In this document: in pieces, positions 35,767 through 44,503 of the stretch | How positions within the stretch are numbered: the first letter of the stretch is position 1 | Layout of the letters: each line of letters starts with the position of its first letter | Assembly (NCBI GenBank): GCA_050012775.1 | Contig: JBEKGN010000015.1 | Coordinates: forward strand, 1-64,000 | Direction of reading: 5' to 3' | Length of the DNA stretch: 64,000 nucleotides | Origin: Roseiarcus sp050012775 | GTDB taxonomy: Bacteria; Pseudomonadota; Alphaproteobacteria; Rhizobiales; Beijerinckiaceae | The notes under the pieces: generated by a model | Databases searched by the model: none | What the model was told of the DNA's origin: nothing | What the model saw: the letters and a program-made list of their open reading frames with translations, nothing else | Made by a program: the position numbers and the translations under genes

Positions 35767-37329
35767 TCAGTCCTCGGCGTCGGCGGGGACCGCCTTGGCG
35801 GGCGGCAGCCGCACCGGCCGCAGCAGGAAGCTCGGAACGTGATCGCCGAGCCCGATGACCGGCGCATCCGCCTCCTCGTCGCGGCGCGGCCGGCGCGACG
35901 GCGCGGGGCGGGCGTGAGCCGCGGGCCTCGGCGCCGCGGATTCCCGCTCGGCGCGCTCCGGGGCGCGCGGCTCCTGGGAGTGACGTTCGGGCGAACGCGG
36001 CTCGCGCGCGGCGTCCTCCGTGGGCGAAGCCGCGCGGGCGCCGCCGCCGCCGCGCCTGTGATGGGCGGACGATTTGGCTTCGCTCCCACGCGCTTCGCCG
36101 CCACGTCCGCGCCCGCGCGCGCCGCGATGCTCGCGCCCGACATGCTCGTGGCTGACATGCTCGTGGCTGACATGGGCGCTTTCCGCCTCGTCCTCGACGG
36201 GAGCCTCCTCGCCGGCCTGCCAATCGATCTTGCGGTTGATCAGTTTCTCGATGTCCTCGATCGCGCGCGCGTCGGCGCGCGTGACGATCGTCAGCGCGGC
36301 GCCGAGTTTGCCGGCGCGACCCGTCCGGCCGATGCGGTGGACATAGTCCTCGGAGTGATGGGGAGCATCGTAATTAATGACGTGGCTGACGTCGGGAATG
36401 TCGAGCCCGCGCGCCGCCACGTCCGAACAGACGAGCAATTGCACTTGATCGTTACGGAAGGCGTCGAGCGCGGCCATCCTCGAGCGCTGATCGAGGTCGC
36501 CGTGCAGCGCGCCGACGGAAAAGCCGTGCTTCTCCAACGAACGGTAGACGACCTGCACATCGCGCTTGCGGTTGCAGAAGATGAGCGCGTTCTTGAAATT
36601 CTTGGCGCTGCGGATGATGCGGCGCAATGTCGTCCGCTTCTCCTCCGGCGAGGCGCCGGAGCGCACCAGCGTCTGTGTGATGCCCTCCGCCGTCGAAGCC
36701 GCGCGGGCGACCTCGATGCGCACGGGATTATGCAGGAAAGATTCGGTGAGCCGGGTGATTTCCGGCGGCATGGTGGCGGAGAAGAAAAGCGTCTGGCGGG
36801 TGAACGGCACGAGCTTGCAGATGCGCTCGATATCGGGGATGAAACCCATATCGAGCATGCGGTCGGCTTCGTCGATGACCAGAATCTCGATGCCCGTCAG
36901 CAGGATCTTGCCGCGCTCGGCGAAATCGAGCAAGCGGCCGGGCGTCGCGATCAGCACATCGGCGCCCCGGGTGATCTTGGCCTCCTGGTCGGCGAAGGAA
37001 ACGCCGCCGATCAGCAGGGCGAGATTGAGCTTATGGTTGACGCCGTACTTGCCGAAGGCTTCCTCGACCTGCGCGGCGAGTTCGCGCGTCGGCTCGAGGA
37101 TCAGCGTGCGCGGCATGCGCGCGCGGGCGCGCCCTTTTTCCAACATGGACAACATCGGCAGCGTGAACGCCGCGGTCTTGCCGGTGCCGGTCTGAGCGAT
37201 GCCCAAAATGTCGCGCCCTTGCAGCGCGTAGGGAATGGCTTGCTCTTGAATGGGGGTCGGCGTGTCGTAGCCAGACGCTTGGACGGCGTTGAGCACTTTC
37301 TCGCTCAGGCCGAGTTCATCAAATTTCAT
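35767..37329 (-). CDS. rhlE: DEAD-box ATP-dependent RNA helicase (RhlE-like)
   Basis: A 520-residue helicase: Q motif near FDELGLSEKVLNAVQASGYDTPTPIQ, motif I AQTGTGKTAA, Ia PTRELAAQ, motif II VIDEADRMLDMGF, motif III SATMP, motif V ARGLDIPDVSHVINYD, motif VI HRIGRTGRAG. From about residue 385 the tail is low complexity, with tandem HVSHEHVSHEHVGREH and Arg/Ala/Glu/Ser-rich stretches, typical of RNA-binding tails. Used in RNA remodelling and ribosome assembly, often in cold. RhlE-type by core similarity. Confidence 0.9.
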   Translation of the reverse strand: MKFDELGLSEKVLNAVQASGYDTPTPIQEQAIPYALQGRDILGIAQTGTGKTAAFTLPMLSMLEKGRARARMPRTLILEPTRELAAQVEEAFGKYGVNHKLNLALLIGGVSFADQEAKITRGADVLIATPGRLLDFAERGKILLTGIEILVIDEADRMLDMGFIPDIERICKLVPFTRQTLFFSATMPPEITRLTESFLHNPVRIEVARAASTAEGITQTLVRSGASPEEKRTTLRRIIRSAKNFKNALIFCNRKRDVQVVYRSLEKHGFSVGALHGDLDQRSRMAALDAFRNDQVQLLVCSDVAARGLDIPDVSHVINYDAPHHSEDYVHRIGRTGRAGKLGAALTIVTRADARAIEDIEKLINRKIDWQAGEEAPVEDEAESAHVSHEHVSHEHVGREHRGARGRGRGGEARGSEAKSSAHHRRGGGGARAASPTEDAAREPRSPERHSQEPRAPERAERESAAPRPAAHARPAPSRRPRRDEEADAPVIGLGDHVPSFLLRPVRLPPAKAVPADAED

Positions 37330-37622
37330 TGTGTCTCACAGGGATGAAGGCTTTTGGGGGGCGCATCCGGCGCCCCTCCGGGACGGCGCGGCTCTTGGAT
37401 CGCGCCTGCGCGAGGGCATTCTTGTCGCGCCGCGCAAAGCCGGAGCGTTGATCGTGCCCTCGACCAATTCTCGATATAGAATAAATCCCGCCAAAGTCAA
37501 TGAAAGAGCGCGTTATTCCGTAAAGAGGCCAACCTCGCCGTCGGCGTCGAACCCGCGCGTTTGGGCAAGCGCAAAGACGGGCTGCGGCCGGCGCGGTCGC
37601 GCGAGACCGCCGCCCGCGCACC

Positions 37623-38144
37623 TCATCGCGGCCCGATCGTCAGCTTCTGAAACCCCGATCCGGCGGTCGGCTTGCGGGCGGAAATGATGCGCGAGTTGAC
37701 GCCGCTCCAGCGGATTTCCCCGGAAAGCCGACCGTACTCGATCTTCGGACAGCGGTTCATCACCACTTCGACGCCCTTGGCTTCGGCGCGCGCCGCCGCG
37801 GCGTCGTTGCGCACGCCGAGTTGCATCCAGATCGCCCGGGGCAGCGGATCGAGCGCCAGCGCCTCGTCGACGATGGCGCCCGCCGCCTCGGAATTGCGGA
37901 AGATATCGACCATGTCGATCGGTCCGGGCGCGTCGGCCAGGCGCGCATAGACGGGCAGGCCGAGAATGGCGCCGCCGGCCAGACCGGGATTGATCGGCAG
38001 CATCGTGAAGCCGCGCTCGGAAAGATATTTGAGGACGAAGAACGAAGGCCGCGCCGAATTGGCGGACGCGCCGACCATGGCGATTCGCTTCACGCCGGTG
38101 AGAATGCCGCGGATGTAGTCGTCGGGATAGGAATCGTGGTTCAC
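37623..38144 (-). CDS. CoA-binding-domain protein (YccU family)
   Basis: A 173-residue protein with a CoA-binding Rossmann domain: KRIAMVGASANSARPSFFVLKYL, PINPGLAGGAILGLPVYARLADAPGPIDMVDIFRNSEAAGAIVDEAL, then MNRCPKIEYGRL. It belongs to the small family related to the CoA-binding domain of succinyl-CoA synthetase; its reaction is unknown. It starts at GTG 38144 with an ideal GGGAGGG 5 bases ahead, overlapping the stop of the enoyl-CoA hydratase gene by four bases, so the two form an operon. Confidence 0.88.
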   Translation of the reverse strand: MNHDSYPDDYIRGILTGVKRIAMVGASANSARPSFFVLKYLSERGFTMLPINPGLAGGAILGLPVYARLADAPGPIDMVDIFRNSEAAGAIVDEALALDPLPRAIWMQLGVRNDAAAARAEAKGVEVVMNRCPKIEYGRLSGEIRWSGVNSRIISARKPTAGSGFQKLTIGPR

Positions 38145-38959
38145 GCGCCCTCCCAATGCGGCGTGCGCTTGTCGAGAAAGGCGCCGATGCCTTCGCCGGC
38201 GTCCGCGTGGGCGAGATTTTCGACCATGGCGCGCGCGGCGAGCGCATAGGCCTCGGCGAGCGGCATTTCCATCTGCTGATAGAAGGCGCGTTTGCCGATC
38301 GCCACGGTCGCCGCCGAGCGCGCCGCGATTGCCGCGGCGAGCTTTTGCGCTTCGGCGAGCGCCTCGCCGGCGGGGACCACGCGATTGACGAGGCCAAAAC
38401 GTTCGGCCTCGTGGGCGAGGTAGAGCGCCCCGGTCAGCGCCATCTCCATCGCATGTTTGCGCGAAACCGCGCGGCCCACGGCGACGAGAGGCGTCGAGCA
38501 GAATAGCCCGATGCCGACGCCGGGCAGGGCGAAGCGCGCCTTATCGCCCGATATCGCCAGATCGCAGGTCGCGACGAGCTGACAGCCCGCCGCGGTCGCG
38601 ATGCCCTCGACCGCCGCGATCACAGGTTTGGGCAAATCGACGATTTGCCGCATCAGGTCGGCGCAACGCGTCATGACGCGTTGGTAAAAGGCCTCGCCGC
38701 GATCGGCGTCGTTGCGATGCGCCCTCAGCTCCTTGAGATCGTGCCCGGCCGAAAGCGCGGGGCCGTCGCCGGCGAGGACGACGACGCGCACGGAAGGATC
38801 GGCGCCGATGGCGGCGAATTCGCCGATCAGCGCTTCGATCATCGCCAGGCTCAGCGCATTGCGGGAAGCCGGCGATTGCAGCGTGAGCGTCGCCACGCCG
38901 GCCTCGTCTTGGCGGCGAACAAGCGCGAGCGGATTTTCGCTTCGCAGCGGGGAATTCAT
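38141..38959 (-). CDS. Enoyl-CoA hydratase/isomerase family protein
   Basis: A 272-residue crotonase-fold protein. Oxyanion-hole and active-site regions are AGDGPALSAGHDLKEL and AVEGIATAAGCQLVATCDLAISGDKARFALPGVGIGLFCST. The position of one catalytic Glu in bona fide hydratases is occupied by Gly/Cys (AAGCQL), so it may be a non-hydratase member (close to ECHDC3-like proteins, which have this AAGCQLVA pattern). The N-terminus is normal. Translationally coupled to the CoA-binding protein. Confidence 0.85.
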   Translation of the reverse strand: MNSPLRSENPLALVRRQDEAGVATLTLQSPASRNALSLAMIEALIGEFAAIGADPSVRVVVLAGDGPALSAGHDLKELRAHRNDADRGEAFYQRVMTRCADLMRQIVDLPKPVIAAVEGIATAAGCQLVATCDLAISGDKARFALPGVGIGLFCSTPLVAVGRAVSRKHAMEMALTGALYLAHEAERFGLVNRVVPAGEALAEAQKLAAAIAARSAATVAIGKRAFYQQMEMPLAEAYALAARAMVENLAHADAGEGIGAFLDKRTPHWEGA

Positions 38960-39271
38960 GTCGGCCGCTCCGTTAAGACCTTAGCGCGTCGCGGGCGGGA
39001 GGGCACCATCCAGCCAACCCACCGGCGTCTTCCGCCCGGCGCCACTTATCGCCCGAAATCATGGAATGCAAAAGGCCGGCGAGCCAGAAACGTTCCCGAG
39101 GTCGCTCGAAGGGAGGCTTCCGGGATGCACTTCACGCATGCTTCCATCGCGACTCATCGTCAGCGATAGCGGCTACTGGACGGATTTCCATGGTCGGTGG
39201 TAACCCTCGCGACGATCGCGGCGTGGCCGGCCATCGGACTTTGATCATGACGTCGCGGAGCAAGGACAGCG
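38960..39271. other. Intergenic region upstream of the glycosyltransferase
   Basis: About 310 bases that include the promoter of the hydratase operon on the minus strand. No gene or structured RNA was recognised; open frames in this stretch look like noise. Confidence 0.3.
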
Positions 39272-39373
39272 ATGGAACGGCTCAAGACCCGGTTGTCGCG
39301 CCAGTGGGAGCGGGAGCTCGTCGACGTCCATATGCCGATCCGGTCTTATATTCAGTTTGGTGAAGTTTTCTAA
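39272..39373 (+). CDS. Candidate 33-residue leader peptide or small protein
   Basis: A short frame MERLKTRLSRQWERELVDVH then MPIRSYIQFGEVF, with AAGGA at 39262-39266 five bases ahead of the ATG. It ends 11 bases before the glycosyltransferase start and is in a different frame. The first half is a charged amphipathic helix. It could be a leader peptide, a remnant of a lost gene, or chance. Confidence 0.3.
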   Translation: MERLKTRLSRQWERELVDVHMPIRSYIQFGEVF

Positions 39374-39384
39374 GGTTATGGCAT

Positions 39385-41487
39385 ATGGCCTCGAACCCAT
39401 CGGCGAATCCAATTCCCACTCTCGATCGCGCCTTCGATCTTTATGAAGCAGGGGATCCGACTGGAGCGGCTGACGTTTGCAACGAAATACTGGCGGTTGA
39501 TGGGAATAATTACGGCGCTCTGTATCTGCTTGGCAGCCTCCACGGAACGATGAAGGATTTCGACAATTCCATTGTCTTTCTGAGACGAGCCATCGAAATC
39601 GATTCGAAAAGACCTGTCGCATATTTCAATCTCGCCAACGCATTATATTCTTCCGAACGTTACGTTGAAGCGGTGCGCGCGATCGATTCCTATCTCGCTC
39701 TCGTTGCCAAAAATCCGGAGGCCTATAACGTTCGTGCGGCGATTTACTTTAAATTGCGACAATTCGAAGAGTCATTGCGGAGCAGCGAGCGCGCCATAGA
39801 GCTTAACCCGGACTTTGTGCAAGCTTACAACATTCGGGGCAACGCGCTCGTTGAGCTTAAGCGCGTCGATGAAGCGCTCGCGAGCTACGACAAAGCCATC
39901 GCCTTCAAGCCGGATTTCGCCGACGCTTACTACAACCGCGGCAACGCGTTCAGAGAATTGCAGCGTTTTGATAACTGCGTCGAGAGCTACGATAAAGCGA
40001 TTACGCTGAAGCGCGATTTTTCCGCCGTCTACTATGGCAAGGGTTGCGCTCACGCAGAGTTAAAACAACTGGAGCCGGCGCTTTCCTGCTTTGAGAATGC
40101 ATTGCGATTGGACGCTAAGCTTGAGTTCTTGCCCGGCGACATCTGCCATGTTCGCCAACAGCTATGCATTTGGTCCGCCTATGCGAGCGAAACCGAGACT
40201 CTTAAAGAACGCATTCGAAGATGTGATCGGGTCTCGAAGCCGTTCCCGATTTTGTCGATCTCCGATTCCAACGCGCTCAATATGCAAGTGGCGAGAACAT
40301 TCATCGAAGCCAAGAATGGGGATTCAATTCATCCGAATGCATTCGTAAAATATTCGAGAAAAGATAGAATACGCATTGGCTATTTCTGCGCAGATTTCCG
40401 CAATCATCCTGTGCCATATTTGATGGCGGAATTGTTCGAACGCCATGACAAGAGCAAATTTGAAGTGACGGCGTTCTCATTCGGACCCGACACCGGCGAC
40501 GATATGAGAAAGAGGTTGCGCGCAGCGTTCGAACGGTTCGTTGACGTGAGAGATCGATCTGATCGGCAAATTGTTGATCTGGCGCGAAGTCTGCAAATTG
40601 ATATTGCGGTCGATTTGAACGGCTTCACTCAGGAAGGCAGGATTGGGATTTTTGCTGATCGTGCAGCTCCTATCCAGATAAATTATCTCGCCTATTCGGC
40701 GACAATGGGAGCGAATTTTATCGATTATATCATCGCGGATAAAGCGGTTATACCGGAGGGGCGCCAAAAAGATTATTCCGGGAAAATTGTCTATCTTCCC
40801 GGCAGCTTTATGCCAAGCGATTCAAAGCGGCAAATCGCCCATACGCAGTACACGCGCGCCGATTGTTCACTTCCGGAAAGCGGGTTCGTCTTCTGCTGCT
40901 TCAATAATAACTACAAGCTCACGCCGGTTCTGTTCGATTGCTGGATGCGCATTTTAAGGCGCGTGCCGGAGAGCGTCCTCTGGCTTCGCGACGACAATAG
41001 CGCCGCCACTGAAAATCTGCGCAAAGAAGCCCGCAAGCGGGACGTGGACCCGGCCCGCCTGATATTCGCAGCGCGCATGCCGTCAGCCGACGAGCATCTC
41101 GCCCGTCACCGGCTCGCTGGCCTTTTCCTCGACACGCTTCCTTACAACGCGCACACGACCGCGAACGACGCCTTATGGGCGGGCTTGCCCGTGCTGACGC
41201 AGATCGGCGAGACCTTCGCCGGCAGGGTCGCCGCGAGCTTGCTGACGGCGATCGGCTTGCCCGAGCTAATTACGTCGTCGCAAGCCGAATATGAAGCTCT
41301 TGCCGTCGAACTCGCGACAAGCCCGGAGAAGTTGAGCGCGATCAAGGATAAGTTGGCGGAAAATCGGCTGACGACGCCGCTGTTCGACACCGAACGTTAC
41401 ACACGAAATCTCGAAGCCGCTTATCACGCGATGGTCGAGCGACATCATGCGGACTTGCCGCCCGATCATATCTATGTCGAGCCTTGA
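39385..41487 (+). CDS. TPR-containing SPINDLY/OGT-like protein glycosyltransferase (GT41)
   Basis: A 700-residue protein. Residues about 10-250 form TPR repeats (for example NPEAYNVRAAIYFKLRQFEESLRSSERAIELNPDFVQAYNIRGNALVELKRVDEALASYDKAIAFKPDFADAYYNRGNAF). The C-terminal catalytic half has IRIGYFCADFRNHPVPYLMAELFERHD, FTQEGRIGIFADRAAPIQINYLAYSATMGANFIDYIIAD, and LFLDTLPYNAHTTANDALWAGLPVLT, the hallmarks of the O-GlcNAc transferase superfamily, which modifies Ser/Thr of proteins with a nucleotide-sugar. Its base composition is clearly AT-richer than that of its neighbours, suggesting acquisition. The conserved His in FRNHPV is present. Confidence 0.88.
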   Translation: MASNPSANPIPTLDRAFDLYEAGDPTGAADVCNEILAVDGNNYGALYLLGSLHGTMKDFDNSIVFLRRAIEIDSKRPVAYFNLANALYSSERYVEAVRAIDSYLALVAKNPEAYNVRAAIYFKLRQFEESLRSSERAIELNPDFVQAYNIRGNALVELKRVDEALASYDKAIAFKPDFADAYYNRGNAFRELQRFDNCVESYDKAITLKRDFSAVYYGKGCAHAELKQLEPALSCFENALRLDAKLEFLPGDICHVRQQLCIWSAYASETETLKERIRRCDRVSKPFPILSISDSNALNMQVARTFIEAKNGDSIHPNAFVKYSRKDRIRIGYFCADFRNHPVPYLMAELFERHDKSKFEVTAFSFGPDTGDDMRKRLRAAFERFVDVRDRSDRQIVDLARSLQIDIAVDLNGFTQEGRIGIFADRAAPIQINYLAYSATMGANFIDYIIADKAVIPEGRQKDYSGKIVYLPGSFMPSDSKRQIAHTQYTRADCSLPESGFVFCCFNNNYKLTPVLFDCWMRILRRVPESVLWLRDDNSAATENLRKEARKRDVDPARLIFAARMPSADEHLARHRLAGLFLDTLPYNAHTTANDALWAGLPVLTQIGETFAGRVAASLLTAIGLPELITSSQAEYEALAVELATSPEKLSAIKDKLAENRLTTPLFDTERYTRNLEAAYHAMVERHHADLPPDHIYVEP

Positions 41488-41648
41488 ATGAGTGGGGCGT
41501 TTTGGTGGAGAGCGTCGCCCGCATGCGGTCAAGGTTCGGCGTCGATAGGGGTGGTTCCAGAAATCCACTCGCCCCGTCAATGAATCGACGCCCCGCGAGC
41601 CTCGAGGCCATCCATGCGACTACGGCGATGGCGCAGGCGAGAAGCTTG

Positions 41649-42317
41649 TCACGAAAACCGGTCTGCGTCCCGCTCATCGGCGAGACGACGCGGATCCTCG
41701 AACAGACGCGTGGTCGCGGCGCCGAAGACGACGCCGGCGATATGAGCCACGTAGGCCACGCCGCCCGATTGCACATCCGCGACCACGCCGAAGCTGAGAA
41801 GCTGGATGACGAACCAAAACCCGATCAGCAACGCGGCCGGCACGAACGTGACGCGGACGAACCAGCCGATGATCAGGAGCGTGCGAATCCGGTCGCGGGG
41901 GTAGGTGACGAGAAAGGCGCCCATCACGGCGGCGATCGCTCCGCTCGCGCCCAGATTGGGAATCGTCGAGCCGGGATCGGCGGCGACCTGCGCGAGCATC
42001 GAGGCTATTCCGCCGACAAGGTAAAACGCCGCGTAGCGCCCGGGATTCATCGCGTCTTCCATCTCGGGGCCGAACGCCCAGAGAAAGATCATGTTGCCGA
42101 GAATGTGCGACCAGCTCGCGTGCATGAACAGGGCGGTCACGATCGTGATCGGGTGGCGGCCGGCGACGATATCGCTTGGGATGACCGACCATTGCACGAC
42201 AAACGCGTCGCCGCCCATCAGCTCGAAAATGAATGCCAGCGCGTTCACCGCGATGATGGACGCGGTGACGATGGGAAAGCGCGATGGGCGTCGCGATGCG
42301 TCGTCAATTGGGAACAT
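41649..42317 (-). CDS. Rhomboid-family intramembrane serine protease
   Basis: A 222-residue polytopic protein with six to seven hydrophobic segments. Rhomboid residues are present: HASWSHILGNMIFLWAFG (His/Asn), NLGASGAIAAVMGAF with the catalytic Ser in GASG, and VAYVAHIAGVVFG with the catalytic His. It cleaves transmembrane substrates; the targets are unknown. Downstream on the opposite strand of the glycosyltransferase. Confidence 0.9.
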   Translation of the reverse strand: MFPIDDASRRPSRFPIVTASIIAVNALAFIFELMGGDAFVVQWSVIPSDIVAGRHPITIVTALFMHASWSHILGNMIFLWAFGPEMEDAMNPGRYAAFYLVGGIASMLAQVAADPGSTIPNLGASGAIAAVMGAFLVTYPRDRIRTLLIIGWFVRVTFVPAALLIGFWFVIQLLSFGVVADVQSGGVAYVAHIAGVVFGAATTRLFEDPRRLADERDADRFS

Positions 42318-42447
42318 GCCCTCTTGCGCTCCAAAACGCCGGCGCCGCCGCGACGTCGAATTGCCTCGCCGACGAGCTGTGACGAAGATAGCGCGCGGCG
42401 GACGCGCGCGCTATGAACTCGGCATTCTCGTCGGTCAGGAAGATTCC

Positions 42448-42906
42448 ATGCATTCGCCGGCCAAACCGCTCGCCTTCACGCTGGACGAACTCAAGTCCTA
42501 TCTCGCGCACATCTTCCCGCAGATCTGGTCGACGGGCGCGCACGAGATCGAGGCGATCGGCCCGCTGAGCGCGCGGGTGCGGCTCGTCTTTCATCCCGAC
42601 CATCTGCGCCCCGGCGGCACGATTTCCGGGCCGAGCCTGTTCGCGCTCGCCGATCTCGCGCTCTACGTCGCCATTCTCGCCCAGATCGGCCGCGTGCCGC
42701 TCGCGGTGACGACCAATCTCAACATCAATTTCCTGCGCAAGCCGGCGCCCGGCGACGTCATCGGCGAGGCGCGGCTGATGAAGCTGGGCAAGCGGCTGGC
42801 GGTCGGCGAGGTCGCGCTCTATTCGGTCGGCGAGGCGGCGATGGTCGCCCACGCGACGGGGACCTATTCGATCCCGGCGCGCGGCGACGCCGATACGGTA
42901 TCCTAA
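42448..42906 (+). CDS. PaaI-type hotdog-fold thioesterase
   Basis: A 152-residue hotdog protein: LRPGGTISGPSLFALADLALYVAILA forms the core helix with the catalytic Asp, and VTTNLNINFLRKPAPGDVIGEARLMKLGKRLAVGEVALYS the beta sheet. Such enzymes hydrolyse aromatic or acyl-CoA thioesters; the substrate is unknown. The ATG at 42448 follows AGGAAG at normal spacing. Upstream in-frame ATGs overlap the divergent rhomboid gene. Confidence 0.82.
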   Translation: MHSPAKPLAFTLDELKSYLAHIFPQIWSTGAHEIEAIGPLSARVRLVFHPDHLRPGGTISGPSLFALADLALYVAILAQIGRVPLAVTTNLNINFLRKPAPGDVIGEARLMKLGKRLAVGEVALYSVGEAAMVAHATGTYSIPARGDADTVS

Positions 42907-42956
42907 TACCTCATCGAAAAAACTCCGCTTTATCAGTCGATTCCGCTTCTTTGGCG

Positions 42957-42986
42957 TTGACGCGCCCCCGGCGAGGCCTTTATAAA
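42957..42986 (+). promoter_or_regulatory. Sigma-70-type promoter of rplM-rpsI
   Basis: TTGACG (42957-42962) and TATAAA (42981-42986) are separated by 18 bases and lie 59 bases ahead of the rplM ATG, the only AT-rich promoter-like pair in the gap. Expected for a strong ribosomal-protein operon. Confidence 0.6.
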
Positions 42987-43044
42987 CGCGGCCCTGACCG
43001 GCTCGCCGTCGCGGCGGGCGCTCGAAAAACGGATTTAAGATTTC

Positions 43045-43515
43045 ATGTTCGGCAACACTCATTCGACCAAGACGGCCGACATCGAGAAGAAATGGCTTCT
43101 CATCGACGCCAAAGGCCTGGTCGTCGGACGCCTGGCGACGATCATCGCGATGCGTCTGCGCGGCAAGCACAAGCCTTCCTTCACCCCGCATATGGACGAC
43201 GGCGACAACGTCATCGTCGTCAACGCGGAGAAGGTGGTGTTCACCGGCCGCAAGCGCGAAAAGAAAGTCTATCACCACTACACCGGCTATATCGGCGGCA
43301 TCAAAGAGCGCACGGCGAGGTCGATCCTCGAGGGACGCTTCCCCGAGCGGATCGTCGAGAAGGCGGTCGAGCGCATGCTGCCGCGCGGGCCGCTGGGCCG
43401 TCAGCAGTTGAGCAATCTGCGTGTCTACAAGGGTCCCGACCATCCGCACGCCGCCCAGGCGCCGACGCCGTTCGATATCGCCAAGCTCAATCCAAAAAAC
43501 AGCCGGAGCGCCTGA
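43045..43515 (+). CDS. rplM: 50S ribosomal protein L13
   Basis: A 156-residue L13. KKWLLIDAKGLVVGRLATIIAMRLRGKHKPSFTPHMDDGDNVIVVNAEKV is canonical and the C-terminus contains HPHAAQAP as in other L13. It binds 23S rRNA early in 50S assembly. Three bases from rpsI, in the standard order. Confidence 0.97.
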   Translation: MFGNTHSTKTADIEKKWLLIDAKGLVVGRLATIIAMRLRGKHKPSFTPHMDDGDNVIVVNAEKVVFTGRKREKKVYHHYTGYIGGIKERTARSILEGRFPERIVEKAVERMLPRGPLGRQQLSNLRVYKGPDHPHAAQAPTPFDIAKLNPKNSRSA

Positions 43516-43518
43516 TCC

Positions 43519-44001
43519 ATGGCCGAGACACTCTCCTCCCTCGCCGATCTCAAGGATTCGGCGCTCGCGCCGGCCGCGGCGGAAGCCCCCGTCCACGTGC
43601 AGAAGATCGACAAGTACGGCCGCGCCTATGCGACGGGAAAGCGCAAGAACGCCGTCGCGCGCGTCTGGATCAAGCCCGGCAAGGGCAAGGCGACCGTCAA
43701 CGGCAAGCCGCTCGACATCTATTTCGCTAGGCCCGTGCTGCGCATGATCCTCAATCAGCCGCTGGTCGTCGTGAACCGCCTGACGCAATACGATCTGACG
43801 GTGACGGTGGCGGGCGGCGGCCTGTCCGGCCAGGCGGGCGCGGTGCGCCACGGCCTCGCCAAGGCGCTGACCTATTACGAGCCGGAACTGCGCGGCTCCC
43901 TCAAGAAAGAGGGCTTCCTGACCCGCGACTCGCGCGTCGTCGAGCGCAAGAAATACGGCCACAAGAAAGCGCGCGCGAGCTTCCAGTTCTCGAAGCGCTG
44001 A
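43519..44001 (+). CDS. rpsI: 30S ribosomal protein S9
   Basis: A 160-residue S9. The core begins at KYGRAYATGKRKNAVARVWIKPGKGKATVNGKPLDIYF and ends with the invariant KKYGHKKARASFQFSKR tail that reaches the ribosomal P site. The N-terminal 35 residues are an alphaproteobacterial extension. Second gene of rplM-rpsI. Confidence 0.97.
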   Translation: MAETLSSLADLKDSALAPAAAEAPVHVQKIDKYGRAYATGKRKNAVARVWIKPGKGKATVNGKPLDIYFARPVLRMILNQPLVVVNRLTQYDLTVTVAGGGLSGQAGAVRHGLAKALTYYEPELRGSLKKEGFLTRDSRVVERKKYGHKKARASFQFSKR

Positions 44002-44030
44002 GCGGGCGGTTTTCGCTCGAGACTATGCGG

Positions 44031-44056
44031 AAAGGGCGGCTTCGGCCGCCCTTTTT
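44031..44056 (+). terminator. Rho-independent terminator of rplM-rpsI
   Basis: AAAGGGCGGC (44031-44040), loop TTCG and GCCGCCCTTT, followed by more Ts (TTTTTGTT). A textbook intrinsic terminator 30 bases past the rpsI stop. Confidence 0.9.
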
Positions 44057-44503
44057 GTTGGAGCGGCGCGGGGCGACATGTCGGCCTGAAATTCCGTTCC
44101 CGACCGCAGTTGCGCCTCATCGCCGCCGAGGCGCGTCGACGGCTTAGCGACGACACCAAGAAAGACGACGCGTAGCGAGCGCTCGGCGCTCTCATGCCGC
44201 ATCCGCTCGAATAGTTCGTCGGTTCACGGTGGCCCTCATCCGGCCCTTCGGGCCACCTTCTCCCGCAAGCGGGCGAAGGGATCGGCGGCGGCGCGAAGCC
44301 CCTCGCCCGCTTGCGGGAGAAGGGTTGGGGTGAGGGCTTTGGCGAGCCAATCAAGTGCCCTGTCGCGACCGCCTTGACGCCGTCGCGCCAATGTAGCAAG
44401 AACCGCGCATGATCGCCCTTCGACTCCGCCGACGCTGACCGCCATTCCCCCCGCGAGGCCCCGGGCCGCGCGACGCCGCGTTGACCAATCTTCCGAGACG
44501 ATC
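44057..44503. other. Intergenic region with a repetitive palindrome
   Basis: About 450 bases between the rpsI terminator and argC. No gene is recognised. The main content is the inverted-repeat element at 44231-44336, listed separately; the argC promoter must lie to its right. Confidence 0.4.
44231..44336. repeat. REP/RIME-like intergenic inverted repeat
   Basis: The left arm (44233-44280) contains CCCTCATC...CCTTCTCCCGCAAGCGGGCGAAGGG and the right arm (44299-44336) contains CCCCTCGCCCGCTTGCGGGAGAAGG...GGTGAGGG, its imperfect reverse complement. Each arm also has an inner palindrome (CCCGC-AA-GCGGG; CCCGC-TT-GCGGG). Elements of this sequence type are widespread non-coding repeats in Proteobacterial genomes. 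Transcribed, it would fold into a long hairpin. Confidence 0.75.

Noticed and set aside
36139..36177. Short tandem DNA repeats considered as a CRISPR or VNTR
   Set aside because: They encode the HVSHEH repeat in the helicase tail; too short and without spacers.
35479..37347. 622-codon frame opposite the DEAD-box helicase
   Set aside because: Antisense shadow; the helicase on the minus strand has all conserved motifs.
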